Origin: DATKZB01 sp035528235
GTDB lineage: Bacteria; Planctomycetota; Phycisphaerae; FEN-1346
Length of the DNA stretch: 19,655 nucleotides
Direction of reading: 5' to 3'
Assembly (NCBI GenBank): GCA_035528235.1
Contig: DATKZB010000069.1
Coordinates: forward strand, 1 to 19,655
How positions within the stretch are numbered: the first letter of the stretch is position 1; the number at the start of each line of letters is the position of its first letter. Position numbers and translations under genes: made by a program. The notes below the pieces were generated by a model, which was given only the letters and a program-made list of their open reading frames with translations, was not told the origin of the DNA and did not search any database. Positions 6,886 to 13,478 of this stretch are shown here, piece after piece.

Positions 6886-8070
6886 TCAGCCTCCCGGGCC
6901 AGGCCCCTCGTTCGCCAACTCGTCGACCTTCGGCAGCACGAACTCCCTGACCAGGATCTTCACCGTGGCGGCCAGCGGCACGGCGACCACCAGGCCGAAC
7001 AGACCGAAGAGTTGGAACCCCGCGAGCAGCGCAATCGTCAGCGTGACGGGGTGCAGGCCGATGGCCTTGCCCTGGGCAAGCGGCGTCAGGACCCATCCTT
7101 CGAGCATCTGCACGACGACGAGCACGCCGGCGGCCGCAGCCACGGTCCACCCGTTGCGCGTGTTGAACCAGGCGACCAGCACGGCCGGCAGCAGGCCCAC
7201 GAAGATCGGCAGCGACGGCACGACGGCAGCCACGCCCGTCGTCACGCCGATCAGGTACCAGTAGGGCACGCCGAAGAGCGCCAGGCCGACCGACGTCGCG
7301 GTGCCGACGACCAGGCAGATGACGATGCGGCCACGCAAGAAAGCGCTGACCGCCGCGTCGATCTTCGCCGCGACGGTCTCGATCCGCCTCCGGTACTTGC
7401 CGGGCAGGCGCCGGCGGACCGCCGCCACCATCCGGTCGAAGTTCATCAGGAAGAAGAACAGGTAGAACCCCGCCAGCCCCAGGCCGAACACGAAGCCCTG
7501 GAGGTCCCACAAGAACGCCAGGAACCCGGTCCCCGCGCCTTTGAGCGTGTCCAGGGCACCTGCGAGCAGGCCTTCTCTGGCCTGGGCCGAGTCGCCGATC
7601 GCCTCCAGGATGCGGTCATACCACGTGCTCTCGCCGGACTGGAGGCGGATCGAGAAGCCCTTCACCCATTCCATGAGGGCCGGCAGGTACCCCGCGTCGC
7701 GGCTGCCGTTGCCGTTCAGGTCGGTGTAGCCGAGTTCGCCCTCGGCCAACGGTTCGCCGATCACCGTGACGCCGAAGTCGTAGAGTTGTGCCACGAGCGG
7801 CGGCACGGCAAACAGCGCCACCGCCAGGCACGCCCCCAGGAGCAACAGGAAGATGAGGGTGGCGGCCAGGGCGCGCGGCACGCGGCGGCGCTGGGCCCAT
7901 CGCATGATGGGGTTCAGGATGTAGGCGACGGCCAGAGCCAGGGCCAGCGGCGAGAGCACCGCGTGGAACAGAAGCGACAGCGTCAGCAACACCAGGGCGC
8001 CCGCCGCGATGAGAACGTCGGTTCGCCAGCGCCGCCACAGGCTCGTCTCAGGGCTTGGAGCCGTGCTCAT
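6886..8070 (-). CDS. AI-2E family (PerM/TqsA-like) membrane permease
   Basis: This 394-aa polytopic inner-membrane protein has hydrophobic segments at about 18-38, 40-55, 66-92, 190-210, 248-270, 272-300, 308-330 and 342-370, the usual AI-2E layout. The large soluble loop between the third and fourth segments (about 95-185) and the late motif VVPSLPIFVGLLPAVLVA fit the family. Family members export autoinducer-2 in one case, but others act as Na+/H+ antiporters or have unknown substrates, so no substrate is claimed. The loop holds TDLNGNGSRD (116-125), which matches the Ca-binding DxNxNGxxD loop of dockerin/EF-hand type. The start is ATG at 8070, preceded by GGGAGG. It overlaps the upstream gene by 23 bp. 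Confidence 0.92.
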   Translation of the reverse strand: MSTAPSPETSLWRRWRTDVLIAAGALVLLTLSLLFHAVLSPLALALAVAYILNPIMRWAQRRRVPRALAATLIFLLLLGACLAVALFAVPPLVAQLYDFGVTVIGEPLAEGELGYTDLNGNGSRDAGYLPALMEWVKGFSIRLQSGESTWYDRILEAIGDSAQAREGLLAGALDTLKGAGTGFLAFLWDLQGFVFGLGLAGFYLFFFLMNFDRMVAAVRRRLPGKYRRRIETVAAKIDAAVSAFLRGRIVICLVVGTATSVGLALFGVPYWYLIGVTTGVAAVVPSLPIFVGLLPAVLVAWFNTRNGWTVAAAAGVLVVVQMLEGWVLTPLAQGKAIGLHPVTLTIALLAGFQLFGLFGLVVAVPLAATVKILVREFVLPKVDELANEGPGPGG

Positions 8071-8458
8071 CCGGGCCTCCCGCGTTCAGGTGCAGTCGGA
8101 ACCCGCGGTCGAAGGCTTCGTCGAAGTCCAGCGCGCTGACGAAGTCGCCGCGGCTGTCCTCGTCGGTCTTGCGAAGGAGCCCCACGTCCACCATGTTGAA
8201 GACGATCTCGCCGATGTCCTCGGACCGGCGCACGCCCCAACTTTCCAGGACCGTCCGCGCCAAGCGCCCGAACTGGCGCAGCGCAAACTCGCTCAGCCCC
8301 TCGCACAACTCGCGTCCGCTCACGTGGCCCGATCGGGCCAGCCGCTCGACCGCGTACCGGAGGGCCTCGGACACGAAGATGTACGCGTCGCGCGCGTAGC
8401 GATCGTCGCGTGCCAGGATGGCGCCGAGCAACTCGTCCGCCGACTTGCGCTCGGTCAT
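8048..8458 (-). CDS. PVC-restricted conserved protein (TIGR04138/Minf_1886-like), 136 aa
   Basis: This small soluble protein is rich in helices and acidic residues. Characteristic stretches are RYARDAYIFVSEAL, GHVSGRELCEGLSEFAL, FGRLARTVLESWGV, and DIGEIVFNMVDVGLLRKTDEDS followed by DFVSALDFDEAF. I recognise these from a family of unknown function found mainly in Verrucomicrobia and Planctomycetes. This assignment rests on recall, not a search. The start is ATG at 8458, only 5 bp after the metG stop, with AAGAAGG upstream inside the metG end. The gene overlaps the downstream permease by 23 bp. Its tight coupling to metG suggests a role near translation, but no function is established. Confidence 0.87.
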   Translation of the reverse strand: MTERKSADELLGAILARDDRYARDAYIFVSEALRYAVERLARSGHVSGRELCEGLSEFALRQFGRLARTVLESWGVRRSEDIGEIVFNMVDVGLLRKTDEDSRGDFVSALDFDEAFDRGFRLHLNAGGPDEHGSKP

Positions 8459-8463
8459 ACGGT

Positions 8464-10122
8464 CTACGCCTTCTTCGGATGGGCCGCCTGCTGGGCCTTG
8501 GTGGCCTCGATCATCGCCTCGACGGCCACCGGGTCCACGCGCTCGGCAATCCGCTCGTACCGACCGATGGTCCGGTCCTGGACGCGCTCGGCCAGGTTCG
8601 TGAAGTCCGGCGTCGGGCAGCCCAGCAGGCTGCCGACCTTTTCGGCATACCGCGGCAGGACGGGCCCCAGGTACGCCGCCAGCAGGCGGACGCCGTTCAG
8701 CGACGCCGTCAGGGCCACGCGGGCCCGCTCGGGGTCGGTCTTGACGGTCTCCCAGGGCTTTTCGCGTTCCATGTAGCGGTTGAGGGCGTCGGCCTGGGCG
8801 GTGATGGCCCGGATGGCGGCGGCAAACTCGCACGCCTCGTAGGCGGCCCCCACCTGCGGGGCGGCGGCCTCGATGCCGGCGACGAGGGCGGCGCCCTCGG
8901 CGTCCATCGTGCCGAGCCGGTTGTCGAGCCGGCGGGCCAGCAGCCCGGCCGCCCGGCTGGGCAGGTTGGCGAAGTTGCCCACCAGGTCGGCGTTCACGCG
9001 GGCCACGAAGTCCTGCGTCGAGAGGTCGATGTCGTCGATGCCCGGGCCCAGTTTACACGCGTAGTAGTACCGCAGGTACTGCGGGTCGAGGTGATCGAGG
9101 TACGTCCGCGCGTTGACGAACGTGCCGCGGCTCTTCGACATCTTGGAGCCGTCGACCGTCAGGAACCCGTGGACGAATATCCGCATGGGCATCCGGAACC
9201 CCGCCCCGGCCAGCATGGCCGGCCAGAAGAGCGTGTGGAAGTACAGGATGTCCTTGCCGATGAAGTGGTACAGTTCGGCGTCTTCGCTGATCCAGTACGA
9301 CGCCAGGTCGCTGCCGTTTCGCTTGCACCACTGCTCGGTGCTGGCAATGTAGCCGATGGGCGCGTCCCACCACACGTAGAAATACTTCTCGGTCTCGCCG
9401 GGGATGGTGAACCCGACGTACGGGGCGTCGCGCGAGATGTCCCAGTCCTTCAGGCCCGCCTCGAACCACTCCTGGAGTTTGGCCACCACGTGCGGGTGAA
9501 GGTGTTCCTCGCTGACCCACCGGCGGAGCATCTCGGTGTAGGCCGACAGCTTGAAGAAGTAGTGCTCCGACGGCCGGAACGAGATGGGCGACCCGTCGAT
9601 GGCGCACCGCGGCGACTTCATCTCGGCCGGGTCATAGACGGCGCCGCAGGCCTCGCAACTGTCGCCGTACTGGTCCTCGGCCCCGCATCGCGGGCACGTG
9701 CCGCGAATGTACCGGTCGGGCAGGAACATGCCGAGCGTTTCGCTGTAGGCCTGGCGGATCTCGCGCTTCAGAATGTGGCCGCGGTCGCGGATCCGCTCGA
9801 AGAACTGGCAGGCCAGGGCCTGGTTCTCCGGCGAATCGGTCGTGTAGAAGTTGTCGAAGCCGACGTCGAAGTCGGCGAAGTCGCGCTGGTGCTCGGCGTG
9901 ATACCGCTCGACCATGGCCCGGGGCTCGACGCCCTCGGCCCGGGCGCGCAGCATGATGGGCGTGCCGTGGGCGTCGTCGGCGCACATGTACCGGCAGTCG
10001 TGCCCGCACGACTTCTGGTACCGTGCCCAGATATCGGCCTGGACGTACTCGACGAGGTGCCCGATGTGAATGGGCCCGTTGGCGTACGGCAACGCCGCGG
10101 TAATCAGGATGTGCCTGTTCAT
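8464..10122 (-). CDS. metG: Methionyl-tRNA synthetase
   Basis: It charges tRNA-Met with methionine in the cytoplasm. The 552-aa protein is a class I synthetase with HIGH at 19-22, KMSKS at 327-331, and a single zinc knuckle spaced CPRC(143-146)-x9-CEAC(156-159), as in the E. coli enzyme. The anticodon-binding helical domain begins near LRYYYACKLG (350-359) and DDIDLSTQDF. The protein ends near residue 552, so it lacks the C-terminal EMAP/Trbp111-like tRNA-binding dimerisation domain of longer homologues. The start is ATG at 10122, with AGGGAA upstream. A longer in-frame extension overlapping ricT has no ribosome-binding site and is rejected. It lies 16 bp downstream of the ricT-like gene, an association also found loosely in Bacillus. 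Confidence 0.97.
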   Translation of the reverse strand: MNRHILITAALPYANGPIHIGHLVEYVQADIWARYQKSCGHDCRYMCADDAHGTPIMLRARAEGVEPRAMVERYHAEHQRDFADFDVGFDNFYTTDSPENQALACQFFERIRDRGHILKREIRQAYSETLGMFLPDRYIRGTCPRCGAEDQYGDSCEACGAVYDPAEMKSPRCAIDGSPISFRPSEHYFFKLSAYTEMLRRWVSEEHLHPHVVAKLQEWFEAGLKDWDISRDAPYVGFTIPGETEKYFYVWWDAPIGYIASTEQWCKRNGSDLASYWISEDAELYHFIGKDILYFHTLFWPAMLAGAGFRMPMRIFVHGFLTVDGSKMSKSRGTFVNARTYLDHLDPQYLRYYYACKLGPGIDDIDLSTQDFVARVNADLVGNFANLPSRAAGLLARRLDNRLGTMDAEGAALVAGIEAAAPQVGAAYEACEFAAAIRAITAQADALNRYMEREKPWETVKTDPERARVALTASLNGVRLLAAYLGPVLPRYAEKVGSLLGCPTPDFTNLAERVQDRTIGRYERIAERVDPVAVEAMIEATKAQQAAHPKKA

Positions 10123-10138
10123 GGGCGTTCCCTGTTGA

Positions 10139-11599
10139 TTACGTCCCCTGTGCGCCGGGTGGGCTGCTCGCATTGCCCGGTCCAGGCTTGGGGCCCTGGC
10201 CGGCAGGACCCGATCCGCCGGCCTGGCCGCCGCCATCGCCTTGCCGCGACCGGCCTCGCCCGCCGCGCTTGGACCGTCGGCGGCGCCGGCGGCCGGTTCG
10301 GGCCGGCTGCTCGTCGCCCGTGCCGGCCTTGTCGGCCTGCGGGGCGTCGGCGGTGCCCCCCTGTGGGGCCGGCGCGGACGGCGGCTTCGGCTTCCCTGCC
10401 CTGGGGGCCGGCACCGGGGCCGCCACCTTGGCCTCTGCCTGGACGGCGGGTTGGCTCTCGGTGCCCCGGGGCGCAGGAACGGCGTCGGGCGGCAGCAGGC
10501 TCTCGACCGGCACGTTGACGCGCGTGCCCTTCTCGAGCAGGACGCCGACCATCTGGGTCACCACGTCGGTAGCGACCACCTTGCCGCGCCCCTCGGCCGT
10601 GCCGACGAGGGTGTTCTTGCGGGGCAGGCTTTTCGACAGTTCGCGATAGGTAGCGTGTTCGTACCGGAGGCAGCACATGAGTCGGCCGCACCGGCCCGAG
10701 ATCTTGGCGGGATCGAGGGTGGCCTTCTGGACCTTGGCCATTTTCATCGACACGGGTTCGAGGTCCTTGATCCACTCGCGGCAGCAGAGCGGCCGGCCGC
10801 ACCGCTCGTAGTCGCCGAGGAGTCGGGCCTCGTCGCGGACGCCGATCTGCCGCATCTCGATCCGCGTCTGGAACTCGTGGGCCAGATCGCGGACCAGGGC
10901 GCGGAAGTCGACCCGCGACTCGGAAATAAAGTAGAAGATGATCCGGTCGCCGCCGAACAGGTGCTCGACCGAGATCAACTTCATGGGCATTTTCCGCTCG
11001 GCCACGCACTGCTTGCAGAAGGCGAACTCGCGATCGGCACTCTCCTGAAGGTGCCGCTCCTCGATCTCGTCGACGTGCGTGACGACCCGCAGCACCTCGC
11101 CCCTCATCTTGAGGGAGGCGTGGGCGTCGGCGTCGGTCGCGCGGCAGACAATGGTGCCGATCTCCATGCCGCGATCCGACTTGATGACCACGCGCTGGTC
11201 GCGACGCCACCGGTCGAGCGTGTACGCGAACCGGCCGAGCATCCCCATGGCGCCGTACCGGACGATGAGGGCCGGACGCCTGGCGGCCTCGGCGGCCTTC
11301 CTGGCGGTCTCGGCCGCCACCTCGGGACTCGGCGCGGGACTCTCGCCCACGGCGGGGGACTCGACCTCCTCAGGCAGCGCCGGGTCCTGTCCGGCAGCGG
11401 CCTCGGCGATTTCGGTCTCGTGCGGCGTCTCGGCGGCGGGCGGGTCCGAAGCGACCGGCACCGCGGGCTGCGGGTCGGACGCAGGGACCTCGGGCGGAGG
11501 CGTCGCCGGGGCCGTCTCGGACGGGGGCACACCGGGGGCGGGGGACCCCGCGTCGTCAGGCGGGGTCGGCAGCGCTTCGGGATGGGTGTCATCGGCCAA
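10139..11599 (-). CDS. ricT: PSP1-domain protein, RicT (YaaT)-like, with disordered flanks
   Basis: The central part (about residues 108-370) is a PSP1/RicT domain. Cys-rich motifs are FCKQC (about 194-198), CGRPLCC (267-273) and GRCGRLMCC (302-310), and the C-terminal motif is VGTAEGRGKVV. In Bacillus, RicT joins RicA and RicF in a complex that binds iron-sulfur clusters through such cysteines and helps RNase Y mature mRNAs. The N-terminal about 107 residues are Pro/Ala/Glu-rich and look disordered. The C-terminal tail (about 371-486) is Pro/Ala-rich with a basic patch of six Arg followed by RGG repeats, suggestive of RNA binding. The start chosen is TTG at 11599, with GGAGG 7 nt upstream. 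GTG at 11638 is in frame but lacks a ribosome-binding site. This is the first gene of the probable seven-gene operon. Confidence 0.9.
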   Translation of the reverse strand: MADDTHPEALPTPPDDAGSPAPGVPPSETAPATPPPEVPASDPQPAVPVASDPPAAETPHETEIAEAAAGQDPALPEEVESPAVGESPAPSPEVAAETARKAAEAARRPALIVRYGAMGMLGRFAYTLDRWRRDQRVVIKSDRGMEIGTIVCRATDADAHASLKMRGEVLRVVTHVDEIEERHLQESADREFAFCKQCVAERKMPMKLISVEHLFGGDRIIFYFISESRVDFRALVRDLAHEFQTRIEMRQIGVRDEARLLGDYERCGRPLCCREWIKDLEPVSMKMAKVQKATLDPAKISGRCGRLMCCLRYEHATYRELSKSLPRKNTLVGTAEGRGKVVATDVVTQMVGVLLEKGTRVNVPVESLLPPDAVPAPRGTESQPAVQAEAKVAAPVPAPRAGKPKPPSAPAPQGGTADAPQADKAGTGDEQPARTGRRRRRRSKRGGRGRSRQGDGGGQAGGSGPAGQGPKPGPGNASSPPGAQGT

Positions 11600-11655
11600 A
11601 GTACGCACCTCCGGCCCACCAGGAACCCTTGGAATCACGGCGTAAGAACCCGGTG

Positions 11656-11684
11656 ATTGTATCGGCTTGGCGTGGGACGTTCAA
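11656..11684 (-). promoter_or_regulatory. Promoter of the ricT-metG-kinase operon
   Basis: On the minus strand TTGAAC (11684-11679) and TACAAT (11661-11656) are separated by 17 bp. The hexamers match the sigma70 consensus at 4 of 6 and 5 of 6 positions. The expected transcript start near 11649 leaves about 50 nt before the TTG start. It lies between the upstream gene's terminator and ricT, the position expected for the operon promoter. Both hexamers and the spacing are identical to the clpC promoter. Confidence 0.7.
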
Positions 11685-11704
11685 TCCGTTTTGCCCAAGG
11701 CACG

Positions 11705-11742
11705 AAAAAGGCCGGGAGCCTTCGCCGCAGGACCCCCGGCCC
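11705..11742 (-). terminator. Intrinsic terminator of the secreted TPR gene
   Basis: On the minus strand GGCCGGG and CCCGGCC (7 bp, with some further pairing inside) flank a GC-rich loop and are followed directly by TTTTT (11709-11705). It lies 30 bp after the stop codon of the TPR gene and before the ricT promoter, as expected for a rho-independent terminator. Confidence 0.8.
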
Positions 11743-11771
11743 CAATGCACGTCGCCTACGCGCCAACCCCG

Positions 11772-13232
11772 TCAGCCACCGCCGATGGCCGCCAGAATGG
11801 GCTTCTCGGCTCCCGGTTTCTCTTCACGGGCCACGGCCACCTTCTCCAGGTACTGCTGCGCGGTTTTCGCATCGCCTCCCGCGTAATGGACGTACCCGAG
11901 GAGGAAATTGTACCCCACGTTACCGGGGCTGAGCCCCAGTTCGTGCGTCAGGTCCGCGATGATCCGGCCGTAGACGTCCGCCTTGGCAAAGACGCCCTTG
12001 ATGTCGGGCACCACCTTGGCCCACTGGGGCCGCTTCGTCAGTTCCCGTTCGAGCACGACGATGGCCTGCAAGTACATGCGCCGGCCCAGGAGGGCGTGGA
12101 CGCGGCCGAAGAAGGCGGCCGGCCGGTCGGGTTCGAGCGCCGCCGCCGCCGCGTACAGGGCCTCGGCCTTGTCGTACGCGGGTTCCTTCATGGCCGCATG
12201 GGCACGCAGGACGTAGGCGGCGTACGTCGAGACCGGCATGTACGGCTGCGGGAGGGTCGGGGCCACGGCATCGGCTTTGTCGCCCGTCGCGGTGTCGCCG
12301 GGGGGGGCCTGCTCGTGGGCAACCGGCGCCGGCCCTGCCGGCGTCTCCTCGTCGGTGCGCGGCATATACAGGCCCGTGGCGCCGCCGGCGGCCCGGTTCA
12401 TCCAGAAGAGCGACGACGGCTCGTCGGGCACCATGATGTCGCCGGCGTGGGGTCCGGTCCCATCCCTCGGGACAAAGATGTTGCCGGGCTTGGACTCGAA
12501 ACGCTGGCCGTATCGCTCGTAGGCCGACTTGTACGGCCCCCTGCCGGAGTCCTCGGACGAGTCCGGCGGCTCGGTCGCCTCGGCGGGCGTCGGTGAGATA
12601 CGGCCGTCGATGAGCGCATCCATGAAGTCCAGGGCGCTCTGAGGGATCGTGATGCCGCCGGCCGTTACCGCCCCCGCCGCAGGGGCCGTGCCCGGCAGCG
12701 CAGCGCCCGGCGTAAGCATACCTCCCGGCACAGGCAGCGGCGGCGCGTTGATGTCTCGCAGCGCGTACGGGGCCCGGTCGCCGGGCAGCGGCGTCGCGAA
12801 GCGGCTGCCGGCCGAATACGGCGTGGTCACGCTGGACGAGCCGGGGAAGTAGGCCTCCGTCTGGCCGTACTGGAGTCCCGTGCCAAGGTCCTGGACGCCG
12901 AAACTGTCGCGGCGGAAATTGCTGAGCCCCGTCGAAGGCAGATCAATCGCCATCTGGTTGCCGGAATCGCGGTACGGCGAATTCCCCCGGAACGACTTGC
13001 CCAGCCGCAGGTTCCCCGTTATCGACAGGTTCCCGTACTGGTACGCGCCGAAGCGATACGGGTCGGGCGCGCGGTCGGGCCCGAACCGCAACGACCCGCT
13101 CGGGATGTAGGCGGGATTGGTGTAGCGCAGGTCGTAGCGCAGCGGCGTGTAATACTGGCCGGAAGCCTGTCCGGCCAAGAGGCCGGCCGCCAGGGCGACC
13201 GCGCCGATTGCCAGGAAGTTGTGCCTTTTCAT
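11772..13232 (-). CDS. Secreted TPR-containing protein of unknown function
   Basis: The 486-aa product begins with a typical Sec signal peptide (MKRHNFLAIGAVALAAGLLA, cleavage likely after QASG, about 25). Next is a Tyr/Arg/Gly-rich segment (about 26-140) with many aromatic residues. A Pro/Ala-rich region (about 150-335) follows that looks disordered. The C-terminal part (about 335-475) is helical with TPR-like features (YDKAEALYAAAAALEPDRPA, GYVHYAGGDAKTAQQYLEKV). A periplasmic or envelope scaffold is plausible. I do not recognise the aromatic N-terminal module. The start is ATG at 13232, preceded by GGGAGGGG. The gene has its own promoter with a perfect TATAAT and its own terminator, so it is probably monocistronic. 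A run of eight Cs in the coding strand lies at 12300-12307. Confidence 0.85.
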   Translation of the reverse strand: MKRHNFLAIGAVALAAGLLAGQASGQYYTPLRYDLRYTNPAYIPSGSLRFGPDRAPDPYRFGAYQYGNLSITGNLRLGKSFRGNSPYRDSGNQMAIDLPSTGLSNFRRDSFGVQDLGTGLQYGQTEAYFPGSSSVTTPYSAGSRFATPLPGDRAPYALRDINAPPLPVPGGMLTPGAALPGTAPAAGAVTAGGITIPQSALDFMDALIDGRISPTPAEATEPPDSSEDSGRGPYKSAYERYGQRFESKPGNIFVPRDGTGPHAGDIMVPDEPSSLFWMNRAAGGATGLYMPRTDEETPAGPAPVAHEQAPPGDTATGDKADAVAPTLPQPYMPVSTYAAYVLRAHAAMKEPAYDKAEALYAAAAALEPDRPAAFFGRVHALLGRRMYLQAIVVLERELTKRPQWAKVVPDIKGVFAKADVYGRIIADLTHELGLSPGNVGYNFLLGYVHYAGGDAKTAQQYLEKVAVAREEKPGAEKPILAAIGGG

Positions 13233-13316
13233 GGTCCCCTCCCCCGGCAGTGGTGTCCCGCCGGAGATCGTCCTGTCCCACTTGTATCGGCATCCTCCCG
13301 CTGCTTTCCTCTTCCA

Positions 13317-13345
13317 ATTATACCCCATAGGGCGCCCATCTGAAA
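13317..13345 (-). promoter_or_regulatory. Promoter of the secreted TPR gene
   Basis: On the minus strand a perfect TATAAT (13322-13317) is preceded at 17 bp by TTTCAG (13345-13340), a poor -35. The spacer contains the perfect palindrome GGGCGCCC (13330-13337), a possible operator. The implied leader is about 78 nt. Confidence 0.55.
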
Positions 13346-13478
13346 GCCCAAGCACAGCCCCGCGCGCCGTCCGGCCACCCTGGAAACAGACGACCCGCAA
13401 CGCCTGGCGGCGCCGCGGGCCACGAATCCAAAGGCGCCCGGGCCCCGACCTGCGGGCACCGGCGCCGCGCCAGGCATG

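Noticed and set aside
6886..8070. Quorum-sensing autoinducer exporter
   Set aside because: The family name derives from one E. coli member. Most homologues have other or unknown substrates, and no luxS or lsr genes are present here.
8410..10518. Long plus-strand frame (702 codons) opposite metG
   Set aside because: Antisense to metG, which has all synthetase motifs. No ribosome-binding site and no recognisable domain.
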